DNA of 64,000 nt, taken from assembly GCA_019448385.1 (NCBI GenBank), contig JAGTXO010000014.1, positions 868,001 to 932,000 of the forward strand, written 5' to 3'. The notes under the pieces were generated by a model. That model saw nothing but the letters and a program-made list of their open reading frames with translations. It had not been told where the DNA came from and made no database searches. Of the stretch, positions 28,791-37,235 are shown one piece after another; position 1 is the first letter of the stretch, and every line of letters starts with the position of its first letter. The position numbers and the translations under genes were made by a program. This DNA comes from Diacronema lutheri (Eukaryota; Haptophyta; Pavlovophyceae; Pavlovales; Pavlovaceae).

Positions 28791-29853
28791 TGGTCGGTGC
28801 CGGGCGCTCAAATCGGAATCGGCGGCCGTGGAGGCGCACATCGACGCACTCGACGCGGAAGTTGCAGCACACGCGATGCGACCGCGCACATCGTGGGCCG
28901 CCGCGCCGGCGGGGCGCGCGCGAGGGCTCGCCATCGCGCTCGGCGATAGCAAGCCTTCGCGTGGCGAGTCAGCCGATAGCAAGCCCTCGCGTGATGCCGA
29001 AGGCGTCAACGCCGAGCCCTGCGATGCGGTTCAGCGGACGACGACCGGCTACGGCGTCGCGAAAGCTGCTCTTGTCCGTCGCGCCTGGCGAGGACCTACC
29101 CCAACCCACTCGCCGTGCGAGTGGCGGGATGGTGGCGTGCCAGCGACGCTGCCACGCCTGTGACGCACCGGGGCGCAAAGAGGGTCGAGCACACGTGCGC
29201 GAGCGGGTCAAAGTTCGCGTTCCAGCACGTTGCCACGTCAGCCGGCGGCAACCGTGCCGACTTCTCATGCCGTACAGCTGCCTGCCGTAATTTGACGAGA
29301 GCATGAGCTTGCCGATGTGCGCGCGCACCATGTGGATCCGCTTGCGACCCTCGGCGTTGAGGTGCGCGTTCCTCGTCTGCTTTCTCGCCGTCAATCTGCG
29401 CCTGCGTTCAGGAGCTGATGTTTCTGGGCGGGAAAGGCCACGAGGATGGCGGCCGCCGGCGCCGGAGGCCAAGACGACGCGGGGCATGAAGTGCGGGCGT
29501 ACGCGCTGCGACACCGTGGCACGCTTGAGGGCGTGCCGCCTCCTCAACGTCTACACACCGCCGAGCAGGGAGGACGGTGGTGGGGTCGGGATGGCGCTGG
29601 CCGATCCGGCCACGTTCCGTGTAGTTCCGCCGAGGTCCCGAGCTTGCACAGCGTCGCGTGCGGCCTCAGCCCGAAGCATTGCCAGCTCAGCACGGCGACC
29701 ATCCAGGCCATGCACGTCCAGCTCTATGCCTTTGCCACGGCGAACATCGGAAAGGCCGTGCGGTGAAGCTCATCAAGCTGGGCGTCTCGCTCTTCACCGG
29801 CAGGCACACCAATGGGCGCGTCGCAAAGCACATACACCGGTGCCCACGAGTTC
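28791..29853. other. No supported gene
   Basis: About 1 kb with several short frames on both strands but none with consistent family features. A direct repeat GATAGCAAGCC.TCGCGTG occurs at about 28966 and 28976-28998. The minus frame around 29250-29330 has non-repetitive sequence (RKRIHMVRAHIGKLMLSSNY) that may be a fragment of another mobile gene. Confidence 0.3.
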
Positions 29854-30035
29854 GGCCTGCGTCTGGGCCCGGACATTGCCCCGTCCACGACCGACTCGGG
29901 GGAGGGGCTCGCGCTCCGCCAAGGACGGCCGGGCCCAGACGCAGGCCGGACATTGCCCCGTCCACGGCCGTCCGGCTAACGTACGACTCGGGCGCGGCCG
30001 CACACTCGTACGAGAGTGCGTCCACGCCCGAGTCG
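29854..30035. repeat. Palindrome cluster upstream of the Fanzor gene
   Basis: Perfect 19-bp inverted arms GGCCTGCGTCTGGGCCCGG at 29854-29872 and 29929-29947. Each arm is followed by a direct repeat CGGACATTGCCCCGTCCACG. A second inverted pair CGACTCGGGCG / CGCCCGAGTCG lies at 29984-29994 and 30025-30035 around an imperfect inner hairpin. It lies 250-430 bp before the Fanzor ATG. Confidence 0.85.
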
Positions 30036-30281
30036 GTAGGCAGCACTGAGACCATGCCCGGGCGCTCGGCGCGCGTGCGCGGTCGACCGCATCGTGAGTA
30101 TCACCGCGCGGACGCGCTTTCGGCAAGCGGGGCAGCGGCACGCTCCACTGTTCCGACTCGACGCACACTCGAACCGGCCTCGTACATTCGCCGGACGCAC
30201 ACTCAAACCGTCCGGACTTGCGGCGCGCTGTGTGTTCGACCCGCCGCCGCCGCCATCCACCCAGTTCGGCGGCGCTCGACC

Positions 30282-33200
30282 ATGACGGCGCGGCTCGTGC
30301 CCATCACGCTCGCCATCGCCGCCTGCTTTGGCGCGGCGCGCGGCACAGGGCTGCTCGAGACCGCGCCGCTCGCCCTCTCCGCGTCTTCGTCTTCGGCCTC
30401 GCCTCTCGCCGACGCCGTCTCAGTCGTCGCGCCGCGGCCCGCCGACATGCTCACCGGCGGCACCGTCGTTCCGAGCCTGCGCAACGTCGGCGGCATCGTG
30501 GCGCGCTCCGCATCCTCCGCTCTGCTCGCCGACGCCAAGGACGGCCGCACGTACGCGCCGCCCGACGGCGGCGCGCGCCGCACGGCGCAGGCGTCGCGGC
30601 CGCCGCCGTCGCCGTTCGCGTCGATCGTGCACGAGCGCCGACGCAGCCGGCGGGAGCGCCGGCAGGAGGCGCTCGCAGCGCGGCGGCGGGCGAGGCGGCT
30701 CTGCCGCCGCCGGCTCTGCACGAGCGCGCGCGTGCCGCCGCGCGCGCGAGCGGCGCGCGGCGCGCGCGCCGCTGCGCTCGCGCTGTGCTGCGCAGGGCTG
30801 GCGTGCTCAGCCGCGTGCATGGCCGGCCGCTGCGCGACCGTCGCGCTCCCGCCCATCGCCGCCGAGCTCGCCTTGGTTGCCAAGCTGAGCGCGCGCGCCG
30901 CGTGCGAGTGGGCGCTCGCTGGAGGCGTTACACGCGACGGCGCGATCGCGGCTGCCAGCGCGTTGGCGCAGGTGTGGGCGACGACGCGGCTGCACACCGC
31001 CGCCCTCGCGATGCTCGGCGGCGGCCGCCGCCGCCACGAGCCTGCGCGCGGCGCGGACGCTTGCGCGCGAGCGAGCGACGAGGCGTCCGCGCCCGCGCCC
31101 GAGCCGTGCGCGCAGTACGGCGCGTGCGAGCCTCGACACGCCGCCGGCGGACGCGGGTCGCGCTGCGATTCGCGCTCGCGCGTGCCGCCGCGCGAGCAAC
31201 CGCCGCGCGTTTGGCCGCCGTTCCTCCTCTCCGAGCCGCGATGCGACTTTCGGCGCTACCTCTACCAAGGCGGGATCGAGCGGCTGGAGCATTACGTCGG
31301 CGCGCACAGGACCGACATGGTGATGGCCCACCTCGCCGAGCAGGACAAGTTGTACGCCAAGAACTGCGACGAGATGGGCCAGCCACGCATGCGCACTGCC
31401 GTGCAGCTCGCGGCGGCGGCGGCTGCGCGCGCTTCCGACGCTGCGCGCAGCGCCGCCGCCGCGCTGCCCGCGCCCGCCGCGCCGCTGCCGGCCGCCGCGC
31501 CGCCTGCCGCCGAGCCCGCGCCGCACGCCGAGGCCGAAGTGTGTGGCGAGTGCGAGCCGGGCGCGCCACGAGCGTGCGCCGATGGCGGCGAGGCGGAGGC
31601 GCGCGCCGGCGCGGCTCGCGCCGACCGCTCGCCGCTGCCGCCCGCCGCTGCTGCCGACGCACGCGCAACGGCGGGCGCGCGTGCGCCGCGCATGCCGTCG
31701 CGCCGCGCGTGCGGTGCGCGCTGCGCGCACGGCTGCGCTGCCACGGGCGGCGATGAGCGCGCGAGCCGTGCAGCCACCGGTGCGACCAGCTGCGCTGACG
31801 CCTCCTCTGACGCCTCCTCCTCGGGCGAATCCCTCTACGCGGGCTCGGACTCTGACTCCGACAGCGGCGACGGCGGTGGCGGGCGCGGCGGCGGGTGCGG
31901 CGGCGGGCGCGGCGGCGGGCGCGGCGGCGGGCGCGGCGGCGGGCGCGGCGGCGGGCGCGGCGGGCGTGGCGGACGCGGCGGACGCGGCGGACGCGGCGCC
32001 GGTGGCGGCGGTGGCGGCGCCGGCGGCGGCGGTGGCGGGCGTGGTGGCGGGCCACCGCGGAAGCGGCGGCGGCACGTGCGCGCCACGCAGCGGACGAACG
32101 CGCTCGACGACGCGGACCGCGCCCAGTCCATCAAGCTGCAGCTGAAGACCATCGTGCGCCCCGCCTACCTACAGCGCATGCAGGACTTTGCGGTCAAATT
32201 TGACCGCATCGCCGCGCTCGCGATCGAGGTCGGCGTCGACTTTGCCGAGCGCGCGCTGCGCTCCGGCGAGGAGCTGCCCGCCGTGTGGACGGAGTCCTAC
32301 TGGAGGGCGGTCATCTGGGCCGTGACGCGGAGGGCAAACGCGACAGGCGCGCCTCCGCAGCACGGGCAGCTCGGCGCTGACCTCGCGGACTTTGCCGGCG
32401 CGCACCACGCCGTGCTCGCGGCGGGCGGGCCGATCGAGGTCGCGTACATGAAACCGCCGCTTAACTTCCTCGCCGCGCAGCTCACGACCAACTACGTGAA
32501 CCACGTGCGCACGTCGGGCCTGTACGGCGCGCTCGAGGCGCTCGTCAAGGTGCACCTCGCGAGGGCCACGCGCGCCGAGCAGGTTGCTGCGGCTGGGCTC
32601 GCCGCGCCGCCGGCCGGCAACGGCGCGCTGTCCGCACAGACGATGCGGCACGCGCGCCGCCGCTGCACGCGGCTCATCTGGCGCGGCCAGATCGACGACG
32701 CGTCGCTGCCCGCGGCGCTGCGCGACGACGACGACCTGCTGCGCGAAGTGCTGCCCGCTTGGGAGCTCTTTGACGCCGACTACGATGGCGACCACAACAT
32801 GGGTTGGTACCTCAATCGCCCGCCGGGCGAGAGCAACAACGTGGGCGACGGGTACAGGGCGATGCTCCGCGTGCTCGACGCCGCGCGGCAGGCCAACGGC
32901 GACAAGCCGATCGGCCCGAAGCGCCTTCCGGGCAAGAAGAGCCTCATCGTCGGCCACTTCCTCCGCATCGACGCCGAATTCCTCCAGCATTGGCTGCGCT
33001 GCACCGAGGACTTTGTGCGGGCGTTTGGCAGAGGCTGCGACGCGGGGCGGCCGATCACCGCAGGCAGCAACCGCACGCGCATCTTCAACGTGGTGTTCAA
33101 GATGGACGTGTCGCGCGCGCTCCGGCGCGCCAACCGCGCGGGTGGCCACGTCTCGTCGATCCAGACGGACGGCAAGGCCGCGTCCGTCCTGCGCACGTGC

Positions 33201-34079
33201 GACGCGCCGCTCGCGAGTTGCCTTGGCGGGCGCGACGAGCTCGGGCGCACCGACTACCTCGACCGCGAGACGCTGCGCCGCTACACGCCCGAGCAGATCG
33301 TCGTGTTCGACCCGGGCAAGAACAAGCTCTTCTTCGCGTGGGCGTGCGCGCTGTTCGGCGCGACGCGTCCGCGCACGCTCAGCTGGTCGGCGGCGCGGCA
33401 CCGGCGGCTCGCCGGCGAGCGCCGCGCGACGGAGCGGATGCTGCGGCGCAAGAAGATGACGGTCGTGCGCGGCGACCCGCAGCGCCGCTCGATCGCGCAG
33501 CTCGAGGAGGCGCTCGCGGGCCGCGACGGCCACGGCGCGCCGCTGCTCAACGAGGACGAGCGCCGCGAGGCGCGCGAGCTGCTGCGAGGCGCGTACGGGC
33601 ACGAGTGGTTCCGCACGCACCGCATGCACGCCTACTCCAACCACCAGCGCGCGCACAGCAGGATGGTCGACGCGTTCGCGGCGACGTACGGCGGGCCGAG
33701 CGAGGTCGTGATCGCGGTCGGCGACTGGAGTCTGCAGCTGCACTACCCCAAGTTTGGCAAGTGGCACGAGCGCGGCAAGATGCCGTCGCAGACGATGGGC
33801 ATCGTCGACGCCTTCCGCGCGCGCGGCTACACGATCGGCTTCATCGACGAGAGCTACACGTCGCAGGACTGCAGCAAGTGCGACGGCAAGAGCTGCTGCG
33901 ACTTCTTCACCAAGACGCGCCGGCAGGTCCGCGTGCGCAAGCACGACCCGTCGAGCCCGATGACCAACCGCGTCGTCAAGACGCTCGTGCGCTGCGCGTG
34001 GTGCCGAACCATCTTTGACCGTGACTTCAACGCCGCGCGCAACATCTACAAGAAGGCGCTCGAGCTGCGCGGGCCGTGA
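30282..34079 (+). CDS. Fanzor: eukaryotic TnpB-family RNA-guided nuclease
   Basis: 1,265 residues from ATG 30282; no in-frame stop. The catalytic half is clear. RuvC-I: VVFDPGKNKLFFAW, Asp1010. The canonical RuvC-II site reads VVIAVGDWS without Glu; instead FIDESYTSQDCSKC supplies Glu1190, the relocated glutamate described for Fanzors. Zinc ribbon Cys1197, Cys1200, Cys1238, Cys1241. RuvC-III: DRDFNAARNIY, Asp1248. The recognition-lobe part begins near residue 610. Before it lie an RGG/GGR-rich stretch (about 530-590) and PPRKRRRH (591-598), a good nuclear localisation signal. The first about 30 residues look like a signal or transit peptide, and residues up to 500 are Ala/Arg-rich without known domain, so the true start may lie downstream or the protein may be a fusion. 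Family role: DNA cleavage directed by a structured RNA. Confidence 0.88.
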   Translation: MTARLVPITLAIAACFGAARGTGLLETAPLALSASSSSASPLADAVSVVAPRPADMLTGGTVVPSLRNVGGIVARSASSALLADAKDGRTYAPPDGGARRTAQASRPPPSPFASIVHERRRSRRERRQEALAARRRARRLCRRRLCTSARVPPRARAARGARAAALALCCAGLACSAACMAGRCATVALPPIAAELALVAKLSARAACEWALAGGVTRDGAIAAASALAQVWATTRLHTAALAMLGGGRRRHEPARGADACARASDEASAPAPEPCAQYGACEPRHAAGGRGSRCDSRSRVPPREQPPRVWPPFLLSEPRCDFRRYLYQGGIERLEHYVGAHRTDMVMAHLAEQDKLYAKNCDEMGQPRMRTAVQLAAAAAARASDAARSAAAALPAPAAPLPAAAPPAAEPAPHAEAEVCGECEPGAPRACADGGEAEARAGAARADRSPLPPAAAADARATAGARAPRMPSRRACGARCAHGCAATGGDERASRAATGATSCADASSDASSSGESLYAGSDSDSDSGDGGGGRGGGCGGGRGGGRGGGRGGGRGGGRGGRGGRGGRGGRGAGGGGGGAGGGGGGRGGGPPRKRRRHVRATQRTNALDDADRAQSIKLQLKTIVRPAYLQRMQDFAVKFDRIAALAIEVGVDFAERALRSGEELPAVWTESYWRAVIWAVTRRANATGAPPQHGQLGADLADFAGAHHAVLAAGGPIEVAYMKPPLNFLAAQLTTNYVNHVRTSGLYGALEALVKVHLARATRAEQVAAAGLAAPPAGNGALSAQTMRHARRRCTRLIWRGQIDDASLPAALRDDDDLLREVLPAWELFDADYDGDHNMGWYLNRPPGESNNVGDGYRAMLRVLDAARQANGDKPIGPKRLPGKKSLIVGHFLRIDAEFLQHWLRCTEDFVRAFGRGCDAGRPITAGSNRTRIFNVVFKMDVSRALRRANRAGGHVSSIQTDGKAASVLRTCDAPLASCLGGRDELGRTDYLDRETLRRYTPEQIVVFDPGKNKLFFAWACALFGATRPRTLSWSAARHRRLAGERRATERMLRRKKMTVVRGDPQRRSIAQLEEALAGRDGHGAPLLNEDERREARELLRGAYGHEWFRTHRMHAYSNHQRAHSRMVDAFAATYGGPSEVVIAVGDWSLQLHYPKFGKWHERGKMPSQTMGIVDAFRARGYTIGFIDESYTSQDCSKCDGKSCCDFFTKTRRQVRVRKHDPSSPMTNRVVKTLVRCAWCRTIFDRDFNAARNIYKKALELRGP

Positions 34080-34084
34080 GCGAC

Positions 34085-34727
34085 GGGGCTGCCGCCGGAC
34101 ACGAGCGCGCGCGCGCGCGCACCGCGCGCTCGTGTCCGGCGGCGCAGCCCCCTCGCCGCTCGCTCGCGCCCGAGCTGACGCGCGCGGCCGCGCGCGTGGC
34201 GAGCTCCTCCGCTCGCCACGCACCGCGGTTGCCGACGCGCGCTCGCGCAAGCACCACCACCACGCCGCAAGGCGCACAGACCTGCACGCTCCGTACGGCG
34301 GCGCTGCTGTCGGAGGCAAGTTGCTTGCCTCCAGCAGCAGGCCGTCGGGCCGATCCGCCCCGTGCATGTGCACGGGGCGGTCGGGCACTTGGGTTACCGC
34401 GTCCGCGGATCGCGCGCGCACAGGCGCGCGCGGCTGCGTTCGCGCACAGGCCGCTACTAGGTGTGCGGTCCCCTCTGCTCGGAGTTTGCGCCGATGGCAC
34501 AGGCCGCCGGCGTCACGCAAACGAGGTCACATCGTCTGCCGCAGTTTGGGCTCGCCCAGTTTGGGCGAGCCCAGCTGTGGGCCCCCGACCGAGCTGGTCG
34601 GGGGAGCGTTGCTTTCTGGATGCGGCGGCCCCAGAGAGCGCGCCCCTGCCCCTGCGGTCGGCGCGCGTGCGCGCGCCGACCGCAGGGGCCAGGGTTGCGA
34701 TCATGTATGGGGCGCACAGGCGCCCTA
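34085..34727 (+). ncRNA. Seven-hairpin array after the Fanzor stop (candidate guide RNA or element end)
   Basis: Consecutive inverted repeats start 6 bp after the stop codon. Arms: 34085-34111/34123-34151 (27 bp with a 2-nt bulge); 34312-34320/34324-34332 (9 bp, extended by GCTGCT/AGCAGC); 34355-34366/34369-34380 (12 bp perfect); 34548-34557/34563-34572 (10 bp); 34582-34590/34596-34604 (9 bp); 34648-34667/34670-34689 (20 bp perfect, 2-nt loop); and GGGCGC/GCGCCC near 34710-34725. TnpB and Fanzor systems encode their guide RNA at or just past the 3' end of the nuclease gene, so this is the expected place; expression is not shown. TATATA follows at 34726-34731. Confidence 0.45.
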
Positions 34728-34794
34728 TATATGGCAGGCGGCTCACTCTTCGGCGGCGGCGGGCGGCGGGCGGTGTGGTGGTGCGGCCGGCGGC

Positions 34795-34895
34795 GCGGCC
34801 CCCGTCTGCGTATTCGCGGCGCGCGGCGGCTAGGCGCGAGGGGGCCGTTGGGCCTGCTCCGCCGGTCGCCTCGCTGCACGCACGTCGACGACGGC
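34795..34895 (+). mobile_element. Diverged non-autonomous retroelement remnant
   Basis: The segment GGCGGCTAGGCGCGAG... followed by GGGCCTGCTCCGCC and CGCCTCGCTGC is the reverse complement of the conserved core of copies A and B (about 12144-12200 and 18003-18065), with scattered substitutions. It lies between the hairpin array and the TPR gene, in the orientation opposite to copies A and B. No target-site duplication was found. Confidence 0.55.
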
Positions 34896-34939
34896 ATTTA
34901 TACTTCGCCCCCCTCTCCCCCCGGGGGAGGCCGCGGCTG

Positions 34940-36330
34940 CTAGCGCTCGGCGCCCCCGCCCTGACCGTTGGGCGCAGCGCGCGCGACGAGCGATTGCAAG
35001 AACTCGTCGAAGCCGGCGTTGCCCTTCGCGACGCCGATCGAGCAGCGCGCAGAGTTGGATACAAGCTCGTCGGCCTCCGCCTGCGCGAGCTGCATCGCCT
35101 GCTGAAAGTAGTGCACCGCTTCGCCGTGCGCGCCCTGCAGATTGGAGAGGACGCCGAGTTGTCGGTACGCATCACCCTTGCCGCGCGTATCGTTGAGCGT
35201 GCGCGCGAGCTGCAACTGTCGCTCTGCGCACGCTTTGGCCGTTGGTATGTCCTCAACGCTCGCAATCATCCCCAAGTTGCCGCACGCGAGCGACTCGCCG
35301 GCAAGCGAGCACATGCGGATGGCGTAGCGCAACGCGTGCTGGTGGTTGGCGACGGCCTCGTCGGGCATCTTGAGCGCCGCGTAGCACAGCCCCAAGTTGA
35401 CGTGCGCGATGTACTTGCCCGGTACGTCCGCAACCTCGAGGTGCTTCGTGTGGTATTGCACCGCCTGGCGCGCGTGGCTGTCGCCCATGATCTGGTAGTC
35501 AACGCCGATGCTGTTACACGCGAGCGCCTCACCCACCGCGTCGCCGCTCTCCAGGCACGATTCGAGGAAGTGCTTGTAGCACTTGATCGCCTGCAGCGCG
35601 ACGGCGGCGCGCCATTCGAGTTGTGTTGTATGCGCATGGCGCTGCCCTCCCTTCCCCTTGCCTCCTCCCCTCCCCTCGGCTCTCCGGGTGCGCGCTCGGC
35701 TGGGCGCGCTGGGCCCGCGCGCTTCGCACGGGCTCGCGCGCGCACCTGCGCGTAGTCGGCGACGTTATCAAAGAGCACGCCCTGCTTGAAGGCCTGCACG
35801 CCCGCGGTGCTCGGCTGGCCGGCGCGGCGCGCGGAGTGGGCGAGGAGGGCGTAGTCGCGCATGCGCTCGGCAGAGGCCTTGTCGCTGCTCAGCGCGTTGT
35901 GCCGCGGCGCCTTCTTCGCGACGCGTGCCGACAGCTCGGCGATCTGGTGGAGGGACGAGAGGTGCTCATCGTCGGCGCTCATCTTGAGGTCGATGCGCGC
36001 CGGGCAGTTGTACTCCTGCGGCGGCTCGACGCGGAGAGGCTGCTTGACGCGCGGCATTATCGGCTGCTGCGCGCCCGCGCCCGCGTGCGCCGCGCCGCCG
36101 CCGCCGATCGGCGCGAGGAACGGGTCGTCGTACGCGGCTTCGTACTCGGCCTCGAGCCGTTCGTTCACCTCGGGCGGCGGCGAGCGCGCGCGCATCTTCG
36201 AATCGGACATCCAGCGAGCGGGCGCGCGTGCGCGAGAGCTGTCCGCCGTCATGCCCGACGACGACATCAGCCGGTTGATCGTGTCCAGCGGCGGCCCCTC
36301 GTCTGCGCGCGCCGCGAACAGGGACGACAT
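34940..36330 (-). CDS. Tetratricopeptide-repeat protein
   Basis: Two exons, 36330-35746 and 35590-34940, joined in phase 0 (GTGCGC donor, CTGCAG acceptor), give 411 residues. The N-terminal 130 residues are disordered; ordered sequence begins at QEYNCPARIDLKMSADDEHL. From about residue 180 there are five to six TPR units with the usual A/G-L-Y/A-F-P spacing, for instance FLESCLESGDAVGEALACNS, AHVNLGLCYAALKMPDEAV and GDAYRQLGVLSNLQGAHGEA. TPR arrays are protein-binding scaffolds. The pairing with nicolin-1 through a 38-bp divergent promoter and the general look of the sequence suggest an axonemal or cilium-related protein, but I cannot name the orthologue. Confidence 0.82.
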
Positions 36331-36368
36331 GCTGCTGCCCCCCGCCCGTAGCGTAACTGTCGCGCACG
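36331..36368. promoter_or_regulatory. 38-bp divergent start-to-start interval
   Basis: Start codons of the TPR gene (-) and nicolin-1 (+) are only 38 bp apart, so both 5' UTRs must be extremely short or overlapping and the core promoter must be shared. No TATA box is visible; the interval contains CGTAGCGTAACTGTCGCGC. Confidence 0.5.
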
Positions 36369-37133
36369 ATGGGCGGCGGTTTGGTGGAAGTTGCGTTCAC
36401 GCTCGGCGCGCCGCAGCGCGTGGACGAGCTTGGCGCGAACCGACGGTCGTCGCGGCTGACACAGGAGCTCTACTTTAGCCCGCCCGCGCGGCTCCGCGCC
36501 ATTACTTTCCAAAACTACTACTCAGCCGCCGTCGCCGTGCACGTGCGCGGCCGCGCGCTGCCGCCGGCCACCGACTTGTCCGGCGCGAGCGCGTCGACAT
36601 GGCACGTGGCGCTCGAGACTACGCAGCTGATGGACGACCCGCACTTTGAGGACGATGCGCAGCGCTTCCACTCCTTCGACCTTACTTCGCCGCAGCTCGC
36701 GCCGGTTGACGTGCTCGACAGCGCGCACGCGCTGCGCCTCACCTACTTCCAGCCGTCCCCCGCGTGGGCGGACTTTGGCGCGCGCCGGCTGGCGTGCTTC
36801 ACGCGCGAAGACAGCGCCGCCGCTGGCGCGCTTGCCGCCGACGTGCACGCCGTCTACTCGCCGCACGGCTCCGCCGTCGACGCCCTCCGCCCCGCGTGGC
36901 GCAGCGAGCACGGCGCGCTGCTCGCGCAGATGGGCAACGTGCTCGCGGCCGCCGCTCGCGCGGCCGAGCTTGTCGACGAGCTCGCTGCTCAGTCGGCGCA
37001 GCCCGGGGCGGAGGGGCAAGGGGCCGGGTGCGGCGCGCCGCTGGCCGCGCCGCCGCCGGGCGAGTGGCGCGGCGCGCCGGTCCGCGCGCTCGAGGCGGGC
37101 ACGCCGTACGGGCCACGGCACGCGGCGAGATAA
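36369..37133 (+). CDS. NICN1: Nicolin-1 homologue (tubulin polyglutamylase complex subunit)
   Basis: 254 residues, single exon. The central region matches vertebrate nicolin-1 in order and wording: RAITFQNYYSAAVAVHVR corresponds to the ITFKNYYTA segment, then TWHVALETTQLMDDPHFEDD corresponds to the CLMPDPHSEEGAQ segment, then LRLTYFQPSPAWADFG corresponds to RQPSPLWLSF. In animals nicolin-1 belongs to the TTLL1 tubulin polyglutamylase complex that modifies axonemal and neuronal microtubules. The C-terminal about 100 residues are Ala-rich and specific to this lineage. Its divergent partner is a TPR protein, and the channel gene follows 102 bp downstream on the same strand. Confidence 0.85.
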   Translation: MGGGLVEVAFTLGAPQRVDELGANRRSSRLTQELYFSPPARLRAITFQNYYSAAVAVHVRGRALPPATDLSGASASTWHVALETTQLMDDPHFEDDAQRFHSFDLTSPQLAPVDVLDSAHALRLTYFQPSPAWADFGARRLACFTREDSAAAGALAADVHAVYSPHGSAVDALRPAWRSEHGALLAQMGNVLAAAARAAELVDELAAQSAQPGAEGQGAGCGAPLAAPPPGEWRGAPVRALEAGTPYGPRHAAR

Positions 37134-37173
37134 AATGAAACGCCGAAACGCGGCGAGATAAACCGCGTTTCGG
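37121..37173 (+). terminator. Hairpin and direct repeat at the nicolin-1 3' end
   Basis: CGCGGCGAGATAAA occurs twice, at 37121 (covering the stop codon) and 37149. The second copy forms the loop side of a perfect 11-bp hairpin CCGAAACGCGG (37143-37153) / CCGCGTTTCGG (37163-37173). It may mark the transcript end between two closely spaced same-strand genes. Confidence 0.4.
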
Positions 37174-37235
37174 CTCGAAACCATTCCGGTCTGTATTCGC
37201 AGTCGCCGGTGTTGGCCGCGGCGAAACGCAGCTTC

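Noticed and set aside
29190-29550. Minus-strand frame with RKRIHMVRAHIGKLM as a gene
   Set aside because: Too short and isolated, no splice partners or family match; left as a possible fragment.
32169-34520. 783-residue minus-strand frame opposite the Fanzor gene
   Set aside because: Shadow frame; plus strand carries the conserved RuvC and zinc-ribbon residues.
34076-35755. 559-residue plus-strand frame after the Fanzor stop
   Set aside because: It runs through hairpins and then antisense to the TPR gene; no domain.
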